A stretch of DNA of 64,000 nt from an uncultured Pelagibacteraceae bacterium (lineage in GTDB: Bacteria; Pseudomonadota; Alphaproteobacteria; Pelagibacterales; Pelagibacteraceae): positions 24,023 to 88,022 of the forward strand of contig CACIYQ010000003.1 of NCBI GenBank assembly GCA_902590915.1, written 5' to 3'. The position numbers and the translations under genes were made by a program. Shown piece by piece: positions 25,247-34,598 of this stretch. Below the pieces are notes generated by a model, which saw only the letters and a list, made by a program, of their open reading frames with translations, ran no database searches and had not been told where the DNA came from. Position 1 is the stretch's first letter; each line of letters begins with the position of its first letter.

Positions 25247-26350
25247 ATGGAAATTAAAAAAACATCTTTAAATAAGTTACATCAAGATTGTCAGGCAAAG
25301 TTTGTTGAATTTGCTGGTTATGAGATGCCAATTCAATATAGCAAAGGTGTCATAGAAGAGCATAAATTTACAAGATCACATGCTGGTATCTTTGATGTTT
25401 CACATATGGGTCAGTTATTTATTTATGGAAATGAAAATCTAACATCCGATCTTGAAAAAATTTTTCCTTTAGATCTAAAAAATCTTCAACAAAATTGCTC
25501 TAAGTACAGTTTTCTTATGAACGAAGAGGCAGGTATTTATGATGATCTTATAATTACCAAACTGGAAAATGGATACTTAATTATTTTAAATGCTGCATGC
25601 AAAGAAAAAGATTTTGAAATTTTAAACAATACATTATCTAAAAAATATAAAATGGAATTAAGTAATGATAGAGCTCTAGTTGCAATACAAGGTCCAAAAG
25701 CAGTAGAAATTTTAAATGAAACTATAAATGGGGTTAAAAACCTAACTTTTATGACTGGTGACTGGTTTGATTATAATGGTCAAAAGTTATTTGTTACTAG
25801 ATCAGGATATACAGGAGAGGATGGTTTTGAAATATCCATTCTAAATGATTTAGCTGAAGTATTCACAAAAAGCTTAATTAAGAAGGGTGCAGAATTAATT
25901 GGTCTTGGAGCAAGAGATACTTTGAGATTAGAGGCTGGATTGTGTTTATATGGTCATGAGTTAGACCTAAATAAAACTCCAGTAGAGGCAAACCTTAAAT
26001 GGGCAATATCAAAGGAAAGATTATCGAATGGAGGTTTTGTTGGCTCTAATAAAATAATTAATCAAATTAAGGATGGTGCAAAACAAATAAGAGTTGGAAT
26101 TAAACCTGAAGGCAGATTAATCGCTAGAGAAAAGACAAAGATTTTTAATGAAAGTGAGTTACCAATTGGAGAAATAACAAGCGGCACATTTGGTCCAAGT
26201 ATTAATGGTCCAATAGCAATGGGATATGTTGATAAAGAATTTTCTAAAATCAATACTAAAATTTTATTAGAGGTAAGAGGTAAAAAACATCCAGCAAATA
26301 TTTGTAGGTTACCGTTCTACAAAAAAAGTTACGTGAAAGGAGTGAATTAA
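25247..26350 (+). CDS. gcvT: Glycine cleavage system T protein (aminomethyltransferase)
   Basis: A 367-aa T protein, which transfers the methylene group from the aminomethyl-lipoyl H protein to tetrahydrofolate and releases ammonia. Motifs: [18 protein letters not shown] (18-35), [24 protein letters not shown] and [21 protein letters not shown]. It resembles DmdA (a related demethylase common in SAR11), but the riboswitch, and gcvH and gcvP directly downstream, identify it as GcvT. The gcvH ATG overlaps its stop. Confidence 0.96.
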   Translation: MEIKKTSLNKLHQDCQAKFVEFAGYEMPIQYSKGVIEEHKFTRSHAGIFDVSHMGQLFIYGNENLTSDLEKIFPLDLKNLQQNCSKYSFLMNEEAGIYDDLIITKLENGYLIILNAACKEKDFEILNNTLSKKYKMELSNDRALVAIQGPKAVEILNETINGVKNLTFMTGDWFDYNGQKLFVTRSGYTGEDGFEISILNDLAEVFTKSLIKKGAELIGLGARDTLRLEAGLCLYGHELDLNKTPVEANLKWAISKERLSNGGFVGSNKIINQIKDGAKQIRVGIKPEGRLIAREKTKIFNESELPIGEITSGTFGPSINGPIAMGYVDKEFSKINTKILLEVRGKKHPANICRLPFYKKSYVKGVN

Positions 26351-26730
26351 TGAGTGAAGTTAAATTTTCAAAAGAACATGAGTGGATTACTTTAGCAGGA
26401 GATGTAGCCACAATTGGTATAACTCAACACGCAACTGAAATGCTAGGTGATATAGTATTTGCAGAATTACCTGAGAAGGGCTCAAATGTTGAAAAGGATG
26501 GAACCGCTGGAGTAGTTGAATCTACTAAAGCTGCGAGTGACGTTTATACACCTGTAAGTGGGGAAGTTGTTGATATAAACCAAGCTATTGTTGATGATCC
26601 TGCAAAAATAAATGAGGATCCTGAGGGTGCAGCTTGGTTTTTTAAATTAAAAATGAAAGATATTTCTGAGTTAGATAGTTTAATGAATAAAGAGGAATAC
26701 GATAAGTTTGCAAAGGAGAGCTCTAGTTAA
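26350..26730 (+). CDS. gcvH: Glycine cleavage system H protein
   Basis: A 126-aa lipoyl carrier protein that shuttles the aminomethyl group between GcvP and GcvT. The lipoylation site is Lys60 in [19 protein letters not shown]. The N-terminus (KFSKEHEWI) and C-terminus ([12 protein letters not shown]) match the family at normal length. It has one-base stop/start overlaps with gcvT and gcvP, giving tight translational coupling of the three subunits. Confidence 0.97.
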   Translation: MSEVKFSKEHEWITLAGDVATIGITQHATEMLGDIVFAELPEKGSNVEKDGTAGVVESTKAASDVYTPVSGEVVDINQAIVDDPAKINEDPEGAAWFFKLKMKDISELDSLMNKEEYDKFAKESSS

Positions 26731-29600
26731 TGTTACATAATTCACAAAAAGATTTTTTGAGAAGACATATCGGTCCGTCTGAGGAAGATCAAAAAAAAAT
26801 GCTCAGTGAACTTAAATATAGTTCTTTAGATGACCTTATAAAAAATACTGTTCCAGAAAAAATACAGTTTAAAGGTGAACTAAATATTGGTGAGTCTAAT
26901 TCAGAATATGAAGCGCTAAGAAAATTAAAAGTGATTTCAAAAAAAAATCAGATTTACTCTAATTTTATTGGAATGGGATACTACGGAACTTATACTCCAT
27001 ATGTAATTTTACGAAATATATTAGAAAATCCTGGTTGGTATACTTCATACACACCTTATCAGCCTGAAGTAGCTCAAGGTAGATTAGAAATGTTACTGAA
27101 CTTCCAACAGATGATTGTCGATTTTACTGGTATGGACATTGCTAATGCATCTTTACTTGATGAAAGTACAGCTGCTGCTGAAGCCGTGGGTTTGAGTTAC
27201 AGGTTAAATAAAAGTGATTGCAAACTAGTATTTGTATCAGAAAACTGTCATCTACAAACAATTGATCTCATAAAAACTAGGGCAGAACCTATGGGGCTAA
27301 AAGTTCTTGTCGGGAATGAAGATAAAGTTTTAGAGAATTTAAAAGAAGATGTTATATGTGGAATTTTACAATATCCTGGAACCTTAGGTGACATTAAAGA
27401 TCCAAGTGAATCAATAAGTAAAATCCATAAAAAGAATGGTAAAGCGATACTTGCATGCGATTTACTTTCACTTGCTAAATTGAAAACACCAAGAGAACTA
27501 GGTGCTGATATAGCCGTGGGTAGTTCTCAACGGTTTGGAATTCCGATGGGTTATGGTGGTCCTCACGCAGCATTTTTTGCAACAAAAGATGAATATAAAA
27601 GATCTTTACCAGGTAGATTAGTAGGAGTTTCAGTGGATAGACACGGAAATAAAGCATATAGATTATCATTACAAACTAGAGAGCAGCACATAAGAAGAGA
27701 TAAAGCTACAAGTAACATTTGTACAGCTCAAGCCTTATTAGCAATTGTGTCAGCAGCATATGCTATTTATCACGGTCCAGAGGGAATTAAAAATATTTCT
27801 GAAAGAGTGTCTCAATTAGCAAAAAATTTTGCTGATAAAATAAAACAATCTGGATATGAATTATATTCAGATTATTTTTTTGATACTGTAACTATTATCA
27901 CTAAAGATAAGACTGATCAGATTTTCGAAAATGCTTTAAATCAAAAAGTTAATATTAGAAAAGTAAATACGGAAATGTTATCAGTATCTTTTGATGAAAG
28001 AAAAAATGTTTATAGAGTAAACCAACTACTAAAAATTTTTAATGCAGCAGAATCAATTAAAAAAGAAGATCCTGTAGCAAATTTAGTAAATTTACCAAAA
28101 AATTTAATTAGATCTTCTAAATATTTAGAACACCCTGTTTTTAATTCATATCATTCAGAGACAGAAATGCTTAGATATCTTAAAAAGTTAGAAGATAAAG
28201 ATATAGCTCTTAACAGAACCATGATTGCACTAGGCTCATGTACTATGAAATTAAATGCTACTGCAGAAATGATACCTATTTCATGGAGAGAATTAGCTGA
28301 GCCTCATCCGTTTGTGCCTGTTGAACAGATGGAGGGTTATCGAGAATTGTTCACTGATCTTAAAAATTGGCTAAGATCAATCACCGGTTTTTCTGGAGTT
28401 TCGCTTCAGCCGAATGCAGGTGCTCAAGGTGAATATGCGGGATTAATGGTAATACGAAAATATCACTTAGACAGAGGTGATGAAAATAGAAATATATGTT
28501 TAATACCTAGCTCAGCACATGGAACAAATCCAGCAAGTGCACAAATGGTTGGAATGAAAGTTGTAGTAGTTGATTGTGATAAAGAAGGGAATGTAGATTT
28601 TGAAGATTTAAAGAAAAAAGCGGAAACACATTCAGAAAATCTTGGAGCTTTGATGGTTACATATCCATCAACACATGGTGTTTTTGAAGAAAAAATATCA
28701 GATATCTGTGATTTAGTTCATAAACATGGTGGTCAAGTTTATATGGATGGTGCAAACCTAAATGCGCTCGTAGGTATTGCAAAACCTGGAAATTTTGGTC
28801 CAGATGTTTGTCATATAAACTTACACAAAACTTTCTGTATTCCACATGGTGGTGGAGGACCAGGTATGGGTCCAATTGCTTGCAAAAGACACTTACAAGT
28901 TTATTTGCCCAATCATCCAGTGGTTAAAGATTGTGGTCCTGCAACAGGTATAGGCGCAGTTTCTGCAGCACCATGGGGTAGTTCAAGTATTTTATCTATT
29001 TCATGGATGTATATAAAAATGATGGGTTCTCAAGGTTTAAAATTAGCAACAGAAGTTGCCATCTTAAACGCCAATTATATAGCTCATAGATTAAAAAACC
29101 ATTTTCCAATTTTATACAAAGGTACTAATGGGAATGTTGCGCATGAATGTATAATTGATATTAGATCAATTAAAAGTGAAACGGGTGTGAGCGAGGAAGA
29201 CATTGCAAAAAGATTAATAGACTATGGGTTCCATGCACCAACAATGTCTTGGCCAGTTGCTGGCACAATGATGATAGAGCCTACCGAGAGTGAAAGTTTA
29301 ACAGAAATGGATAGATTTTGTGATACTTTAATAAATATTAAAACGGAAATAGAAATGATCAAGTCGGGTAAATTTGATAAAATAGATAATCCAATTAAAA
29401 ATGCACCTCACACTGATATTGAACTTTCGTCAGATGAATGGGAACACAAATATTCTAGACAGCAAGCAGCGTATCCTGCAAAATTCTTGAAAACAAATAA
29501 ATTTTGGCCTCCAGTCGCAAGAGTAGACAATGTTTATGGAGATAAAAATATTTTTTGTACTTGTCCAAGTATAGATGAGTTTAAAGAAGATGCAGCATAA
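26730..29600 (+). CDS. gcvP: Glycine dehydrogenase (decarboxylating), P protein
   Basis: A 956-aa homodimer-type P protein, the PLP enzyme that decarboxylates glycine and loads the H protein lipoate. The PLP lysine is Lys700 in HINLHKTFCIPHGGGGPGMG. FLRRHIGPSEEDQ at the N-terminus and GSCTMKLNATAEM in the middle are conserved. Both N- and C-halves are fused, as in most proteobacteria. With gcvT and gcvH it forms a complete operon except for the shared L protein. The next gene starts six bases later. Confidence 0.97.
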   Translation: MLHNSQKDFLRRHIGPSEEDQKKMLSELKYSSLDDLIKNTVPEKIQFKGELNIGESNSEYEALRKLKVISKKNQIYSNFIGMGYYGTYTPYVILRNILENPGWYTSYTPYQPEVAQGRLEMLLNFQQMIVDFTGMDIANASLLDESTAAAEAVGLSYRLNKSDCKLVFVSENCHLQTIDLIKTRAEPMGLKVLVGNEDKVLENLKEDVICGILQYPGTLGDIKDPSESISKIHKKNGKAILACDLLSLAKLKTPRELGADIAVGSSQRFGIPMGYGGPHAAFFATKDEYKRSLPGRLVGVSVDRHGNKAYRLSLQTREQHIRRDKATSNICTAQALLAIVSAAYAIYHGPEGIKNISERVSQLAKNFADKIKQSGYELYSDYFFDTVTIITKDKTDQIFENALNQKVNIRKVNTEMLSVSFDERKNVYRVNQLLKIFNAAESIKKEDPVANLVNLPKNLIRSSKYLEHPVFNSYHSETEMLRYLKKLEDKDIALNRTMIALGSCTMKLNATAEMIPISWRELAEPHPFVPVEQMEGYRELFTDLKNWLRSITGFSGVSLQPNAGAQGEYAGLMVIRKYHLDRGDENRNICLIPSSAHGTNPASAQMVGMKVVVVDCDKEGNVDFEDLKKKAETHSENLGALMVTYPSTHGVFEEKISDICDLVHKHGGQVYMDGANLNALVGIAKPGNFGPDVCHINLHKTFCIPHGGGGPGMGPIACKRHLQVYLPNHPVVKDCGPATGIGAVSAAPWGSSSILSISWMYIKMMGSQGLKLATEVAILNANYIAHRLKNHFPILYKGTNGNVAHECIIDIRSIKSETGVSEEDIAKRLIDYGFHAPTMSWPVAGTMMIEPTESESLTEMDRFCDTLINIKTEIEMIKSGKFDKIDNPIKNAPHTDIELSSDEWEHKYSRQQAAYPAKFLKTNKFWPPVARVDNVYGDKNIFCTCPSIDEFKEDAA

Positions 29601-29606
29601 AAATTA

Positions 29607-30845
29607 ATGAAAATTGCTGTTGTCGGCTCAGGTATTTCTGGTTTAAGTGCTGCATACTATTTATCCAAAAAACATCATGTAGATCTTTTTGAAAAAGAAG
29701 ACCGTTTTGGGGGCCACTCACATACCATTGATCTTACTTTTGGAGAAAAAAAAGTCTCTGTTGATATAGGTTTTATTGTATTTAACTTTCAAACATACCC
29801 AAATTTAATAAAATTTTTTAAAGAAAATAGTATTGAAATTGAAAAAAGTGACATGTCTTTTTCAGTTTCAGTTGATAATACAAATTTTGAATATTGTGGA
29901 AAAGGGATAAGTGGTATTTTCACTAATAGATTAAATTTGTTTAATTTAAAATTTTTAAAAATGTTCTTTGATATAATTAAATTTTATAAAAAAAGTGATC
30001 AAGAAAGTATCTCAGAAGAAAAATTAACTTTAGGTGAATATCTTAAAAAAAATAGATTATCAAAACCATTTGTAGATTACCATATAATTCCCATGGTTTC
30101 AGCTATTTGGTCAATGCCCCCATTAGAAGCAAGTAAGATGCCAATAAATTTTTTTTTAAAATTTTTCCAAAATCATGGTTTATTTAAATTAAAAAATAGA
30201 CCTCAATGGTATACAGTATCAAATAGAAGCAGAACTTATGTAAATCACATCATATCAAACATTAGTGGTGAGCATTATAAAAATTATAAAGTTAAAAAAT
30301 TAAAAAGAAAGCCCTCAGGTATTGATTTATACTATGGAGGGCAAAGTGAGTTTTTTGATTATGACAAAGTAGTCATAGCAACTCATGCAGATGAAGCTTT
30401 AGAATTAATCGATAATCCAACAGAGGACGAGAAAAAAATTCTATCTAATTTTAGCTATAAAGAAAATATCGCGTATATTCATACGGATGTTAGAGCTATG
30501 CCTAAGAACAAAAAAGCTTGGAGTTCTTGGAATTCATCTATCGATGATAAAAATGTTGAAAAGAACTCAATTAGTTATTGGTTAAATTTGTTACAAAATT
30601 TAAAGTGTGAACAAGATATTTTTTTGACCTTAAATCCATATTTTGAGATTGATAAGTCAAAAATACTTAAAAAAGTTAGATTTACTCATCCATATTATGA
30701 TCAAATAGCATTAGATACGCAACACGATCTCTCTAAATTACAAAATCAAAAAGACCTACTTTTTTGTGGAAGTTATTTTGGTTACGGATTTCATGAAGAT
30801 GGAATAAAATCATCTATTGAAATGCTGAATAACCTTAATGATTAA
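29607..30845 (+). CDS. FAD-dependent amine-oxidase-like protein of a fatty-acid modification cluster
   Basis: A 412-aa NAD(P)/FAD-binding protein. The Rossmann motif VVGSGISGLSAAYYLS is at residues 5-20 and FGGHSHTIDL near 38-47, as in the flavin amine-oxidase-like proteins found beside DUF1365 and Cfa-type genes. In Rhodobacter sphaeroides a comparable protein is reported to take part in making furan fatty acids through an unsaturated intermediate; a similar role here is inferred. It starts six bases after gcvP and overlaps the DUF1365 gene by eight bases. Confidence 0.88.
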   Translation: MKIAVVGSGISGLSAAYYLSKKHHVDLFEKEDRFGGHSHTIDLTFGEKKVSVDIGFIVFNFQTYPNLIKFFKENSIEIEKSDMSFSVSVDNTNFEYCGKGISGIFTNRLNLFNLKFLKMFFDIIKFYKKSDQESISEEKLTLGEYLKKNRLSKPFVDYHIIPMVSAIWSMPPLEASKMPINFFLKFFQNHGLFKLKNRPQWYTVSNRSRTYVNHIISNISGEHYKNYKVKKLKRKPSGIDLYYGGQSEFFDYDKVVIATHADEALELIDNPTEDEKKILSNFSYKENIAYIHTDVRAMPKNKKAWSSWNSSIDDKNVEKNSISYWLNLLQNLKCEQDIFLTLNPYFEIDKSKILKKVRFTHPYYDQIALDTQHDLSKLQNQKDLLFCGSYFGYGFHEDGIKSSIEMLNNLND

Positions 30846-31602
30846 CTCTTGTATATATACTGGAACAGTAATCCATAAACGATTTAAACCTAAAGAGCAT
30901 TTCTTTAAATATAAAGTTTTTTCATTATTGATAGATTTATCTGAACTTGAGACATTGAATGATAAAATAAGATTTTTTTCTCTAAATCGTTTTAATTTAA
31001 TCAGTTTTCAAGAAAAAGATCATGGAGAACGAGATGGTTCATCACTAACCAAATGGGTAGAAAAACACCTAAAGCAAAATAATATTAAATCGGAAAATAT
31101 TAAAATTAAACTTTTGTGTTACCCAAGAATATTGGGATACGTTTTTAATCCTCTTAGTATTTTTTTTATTTACGACAATCAAGAACAGTTGGTATCAATT
31201 TTATATGAAGTAAAAAATACTTTTGGAGAACAACATACTTATGTATTTAGGGTGGATAACAAAAATAATTTAATAAAGAATAATTGCTCAAAGAAATTTC
31301 ATGTATCTCCATTTATTGAAATGGACTGTCAGTACTTTTTTAAAATATTAAAACCAGGAGATAAATTATCAGTAATTATTGATCAATATGATAAAGATGG
31401 AAAGATTTTGTTTGCTTCTCAAGATGGTGTAAGAAATGACCTAAATAGTTCACAATTAATTAAATCTTATCTAAAACATCCTTTAATGACTCTAAAAATT
31501 ATTTCTGCGATACATTTTGAAGCGTTCAAATTATGGTTAAAAGGAATAAGATTAGTAAAAAAAAAATTTAATATTAAAAATAATTTAACAGTTGAGAATT
31601 AA
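30838..31602 (+). CDS. DUF1365 family protein
   Basis: A 254-aa DUF1365 protein (PF07103). Typical segments are IYTGTVIHKRFKPKEHFFKYKVF at the N-terminus, CYPRILGYVFNPLSIFFIYD in the middle and KKFHVSPFIEMDCQYFF. The molecular function is not known, but the family nearly always sits between an FAD amine-oxidase-like gene and a Cfa-like methyltransferase, as here. It overlaps the upstream gene by eight bases and the next by one. Confidence 0.92.
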   Translation: MINSCIYTGTVIHKRFKPKEHFFKYKVFSLLIDLSELETLNDKIRFFSLNRFNLISFQEKDHGERDGSSLTKWVEKHLKQNNIKSENIKIKLLCYPRILGYVFNPLSIFFIYDNQEQLVSILYEVKNTFGEQHTYVFRVDNKNNLIKNNCSKKFHVSPFIEMDCQYFFKILKPGDKLSVIIDQYDKDGKILFASQDGVRNDLNSSQLIKSYLKHPLMTLKIISAIHFEAFKLWLKGIRLVKKKFNIKNNLTVEN

Positions 31603-32780
31603 TGTTTTTAAATAAGTTATCAGATAAATTAGTTTTTAATTTTTTAAGTAAAATTGATTATGGTTATCTTGAAATTAAATCTTTTAATGGAGAATTATTG
31701 AAATTTGGAAACCCAGAAGAGCCACTAAGTGCAAATATAACGATAAAAAAACAAAGTTTTAATTATAATTTGATACGAGGAGGCAGTATTGGATTTGCTG
31801 AGTCTTATATGAGAGGTGAGTTTGAAACTGATAATCTTTCAAATTTAATTGAACTTACAGCAAGGAATATTAAAATTATTCATAAATTTTCTGGTTTACT
31901 TGATGTACCAGTAATTAATTATATTAAAAATAAAATTATCAAAAATACAAAAAGCAGGAGTAAGAAAAATATTGCAAAACATTATGATTTAGGAAATGAA
32001 TTCTTCTCACTTTGGCTTGATGACACTTTAACTTACTCAAGTGCTATTTTTAATGAACATTCTAAAAATTTGTCTGAAGCACAAAATAATAAATATCAAA
32101 AATTAATAGATCTTATAAAACCAAAAAGTGGTGATAAGGTTTTAGAAATAGGGTGTGGTTGGGGTGGTTTTGCAGAGTATTTAGGTAAAAAATATGATGT
32201 AAAACTTGATTGTATAACGATTTCAAAAAAGCAATTTGAATATGCAAAACAAAGAATTCACAATTGTGGCCTTAATGAAAAAGTTAATATTGAAATTAAA
32301 GATTATCGAGATTTGCAAGGAAAATATAATTCAATCGCCTCAATAGAAATGATAGAAGCTGTTGGTCAAAATTATCTTAAAAGTTATTTTAAAACTATCA
32401 GAGACCACTTATCGGGAGGAGGTAAAGCAGCTATTCAAGCAATAACAATTGATGATAATTTATTTGATAGATATAAAAATAAACAAGATTTTATTCAAAA
32501 ATATATCTTTCCTGGTGGATTTCTACCAAACAAGAATAGCATAAACAGATATGTTTCAGACAACGGACTTACAATAAACTCATATATCTCTTACGCAGAC
32601 CATTATGCAAATACATTAGCAATATGGAGAAATGAATTTACTAAAAAGTGGGAATTAATTAAAAATCAAGGTTTTGATTTAAAATTTAAACGAATGTGGG
32701 AATTTTATCTTTCTTATTGTGAAGCTGGTTTCAAATCAAAGAATATAGATTTAATTCAATTTTCGCTTCAAAATAAATAA
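31602..32780 (+). CDS. Cyclopropane-fatty-acyl-phospholipid synthase family methyltransferase
   Basis: A 392-aa SAM-dependent methyltransferase of the CFA synthase family, acting on unsaturated acyl chains of membrane phospholipids. Residues 127-150 (starting HYDLGNEFF and ending LTYSSAIF) and the SAM loop LEIGCGWGGF (181-190) are conserved; IEMIEAVGQNY is also typical. It may make cyclopropane or methylated acyl chains. With the FAD protein and DUF1365 before it, a methylated or furan fatty acid product is possible. No E. coli-type Cfa context is seen. Confidence 0.9.
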   Translation: MFLNKLSDKLVFNFLSKIDYGYLEIKSFNGELLKFGNPEEPLSANITIKKQSFNYNLIRGGSIGFAESYMRGEFETDNLSNLIELTARNIKIIHKFSGLLDVPVINYIKNKIIKNTKSRSKKNIAKHYDLGNEFFSLWLDDTLTYSSAIFNEHSKNLSEAQNNKYQKLIDLIKPKSGDKVLEIGCGWGGFAEYLGKKYDVKLDCITISKKQFEYAKQRIHNCGLNEKVNIEIKDYRDLQGKYNSIASIEMIEAVGQNYLKSYFKTIRDHLSGGGKAAIQAITIDDNLFDRYKNKQDFIQKYIFPGGFLPNKNSINRYVSDNGLTINSYISYADHYANTLAIWRNEFTKKWELIKNQGFDLKFKRMWEFYLSYCEAGFKSKNIDLIQFSLQNK

Positions 32781-32798
32781 TTGATAAAAAGGATGTTT

Positions 32799-33347
32799 AT
32801 GAAAATAATAAAAATAATTAAATCTATTTCGTTGATAATTTGTGTTTTCTTAATTACAAGTTGCTCTAATAATAGCGCTATGAAACCAGAGGATTTTAAA
32901 AATAAAGAGCCAAGATTGGTCATTGAAGAATATTTAAGTGGAAATGTTAAGGCATGGGGCGTTCTACAAAATAGATCTGGTAAAGTTACAAGGCAGTTTA
33001 ATGCAGATTTAAATGGGACTTGGGATGGAAAACAACTAGTCTTAAAAGAAAAATTTAATTGGGATGATGGTGAGGTTCAAGACAGAGAATGGACTATTAA
33101 TAAAATAGATGAACACAATTATGAGGGAACCGCGGGTGATGTTGTCGGAAAAGCTATTGGTTACTCATATGGTCCAGCTTTTAAATTTGAATATGTTTTA
33201 TTAGTCCCAGTGAAAGGAAAAGAATTAAAAATTACATTTGATGATTGGATTTTTAAACAAGATGAACGCGTTGCCATTAATAGAGCGACGATGACTAAAT
33301 TTGGTTTTAAGGTTGCAGAGTTGACCGTTGTATTTGTAAAAGATTAA
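32799..33347 (+). CDS. DUF3833 family lipoprotein
   Basis: A 182-aa lipoprotein. The signal sequence MKIIKIIKSISLIICVFLITSC ends in the lipobox LITSC. The mature part belongs to DUF3833 (FNADLNGTWDGKQLVLKEKFNWDDGEVQDREW and a DDWIFKQDE-like segment). The start at 32799 follows AAAAAGGA by five bases; a TTG at 32781 and another ATG at 32793 are less likely. The family often accompanies Cfa-like and DUF1365 genes, so an envelope role in the same lipid pathway is inferred. Its stop abuts the convergent SDR gene. Confidence 0.9.
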   Translation: MKIIKIIKSISLIICVFLITSCSNNSAMKPEDFKNKEPRLVIEEYLSGNVKAWGVLQNRSGKVTRQFNADLNGTWDGKQLVLKEKFNWDDGEVQDREWTINKIDEHNYEGTAGDVVGKAIGYSYGPAFKFEYVLLVPVKGKELKITFDDWIFKQDERVAINRATMTKFGFKVAELTVVFVKD

Positions 33348-34106
33348 TTATTTCTTTTGATATTTTGTTAATTGACCCACTAAGTTGAAATATATCTTGC
33401 TTGGTAGAAAACTCAGTATTTTAAGGGTAATTGTAAGAGTCTTTGGAAAATGTATTTCAAATGATTTTTTATTGACTAAACCATCATAAATTTGATTTGC
33501 AGCATACTCAGTTGTTTTTAAGAAAGGCATTTTGAAATCATTCTTATCTGTCATTGGAGTTTTTATAAATCCTGGAGATACTAAGCAAACACGAACATTA
33601 AATCTTTTGAAATCAAAATATAGGCTCTCAGCTAAATTATTTAATGCAGATTTAGATGGACCATAACCTGTAGAATTAGGTAGTCCTCTGTAACCAGCAA
33701 TGGAGGAAACTATAGTAATTATACCTTGTTTTCTTTCTTTAAAGTACTTTTCAACAGCTTTTATCGAATTCACTGTTCCAAAAAAATTTACTTTAAATAC
33801 CTGTTCCATTTGTTCTACATCAATATCTTTCTCTTTTTTTGGATCCCATGTACCAGTCGAAAAAAAACAAATATCAATATTATTGTATTTACTTTTAATT
33901 TCATTGAATACCTCAAAACAATTTTCTTTGTGAGTAACATCTAAAGGAAAAGCTGTGATATTTTCATATTGATTACAAAGTTCTTTTAATAGTTCCTCTC
34001 TCCTAGCAGAAACTGCAACATTCCATCCTTTACTCGAAAATTTGATTGCAAGAGCCTTACCAATTCCTGTACTTCCACCCGTAATCCATATTGTTTTTTT
34101 ATTCAT
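33348..34106 (-). CDS. SDR-family oxidoreductase
   Basis: A 252-aa short-chain dehydrogenase with intact motifs: TGGSTGIGKA (9-18) for the cofactor and catalytic Ser and Tyr/Lys in VSSIAGYRGLPNSTGYGPSKSALN. The C-terminal part (about residues 225-250) is hydrophobic and basic, as in membrane-associated SDRs. It is convergent with the DUF3833 gene with no gap, and divergent from tspO, 23 bases away. SDRs are regular members of DUF1365/Cfa clusters. Substrate unknown. Confidence 0.9.
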   Translation of the reverse strand: MNKKTIWITGGSTGIGKALAIKFSSKGWNVAVSARREELLKELCNQYENITAFPLDVTHKENCFEVFNEIKSKYNNIDICFFSTGTWDPKKEKDIDVEQMEQVFKVNFFGTVNSIKAVEKYFKERKQGIITIVSSIAGYRGLPNSTGYGPSKSALNNLAESLYFDFKRFNVRVCLVSPGFIKTPMTDKNDFKMPFLKTTEYAANQIYDGLVNKKSFEIHFPKTLTITLKILSFLPSKIYFNLVGQLTKYQKK

Positions 34107-34129
34107 AGTTAATCGTATATATTACTAAC

Positions 34130-34597
34130 ATGTTTAAAAATAAATTTTTAACATTTATCTCCTTTCTTTCAGTGACTTTTGGAGCGTCGTTAATTGGAAC
34201 CTTTTCTACAATCAATTATAAAGAACCGTGGTATTCTTCAATAAATAAACCAGCCTTCAGTCCTCCAGATTGGGTCTTTGGACCTGTGTGGACAACTTTG
34301 TATTTAATGATGACAATTGCAATATGGTTATTTTGGCATTCAAAGACTAGGGATAAAAATACAGTTTACATTTATATAATTCATCTTTTATTCAATACAA
34401 CTTGGAGTGTAGTTTTCTTTGTTTTTCATAATATGGTCTTAGCTTTATTTGTATTAATTTTATTGATTGGACTAATAATTAATCTCATTTTAAGATTTAA
34501 ACTTGCTAACGAAGTTAGTAGCTATTTGATGATTCCTTATTTACTTTGGTGTAGCTTTGCATTGATTCTAAATATAAATCTTATTATGATAAATTAA
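34130..34597 (+). CDS. tspO: TspO/MBR-family membrane protein
   Basis: A 155-aa five-helix membrane protein of the TspO (tryptophan-rich sensory protein) family. The signature PWYSSINKPAFSPPDWVFGPVW (about residues 33-54) is very clear and WSVVFFVFHNMVLAL lies in the fourth helix. TspO binds porphyrins and affects stress responses. Its position next to a Cfa/DUF1365 block agrees with a photo-oxidative or light-related stress role, which is inferred. The next FAD gene starts two bases later. Confidence 0.94.
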   Translation: MFKNKFLTFISFLSVTFGASLIGTFSTINYKEPWYSSINKPAFSPPDWVFGPVWTTLYLMMTIAIWLFWHSKTRDKNTVYIYIIHLLFNTTWSVVFFVFHNMVLALFVLILLIGLIINLILRFKLANEVSSYLMIPYLLWCSFALILNINLIMIN

Positions 34598-34598
34598 T

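Noticed and set aside
25247..26350. Possible DmdA (DMSP demethylase) instead of GcvT
   Set aside because: DmdA is related to GcvT and common in SAR11, but the glycine riboswitch, gcvH and gcvP directly follow and fit GcvT.
32781..32798. TTG start for the DUF3833 lipoprotein
   Set aside because: An AAAAAGGA site is correctly spaced for ATG 32799, which also yields a normal lipoprotein signal.
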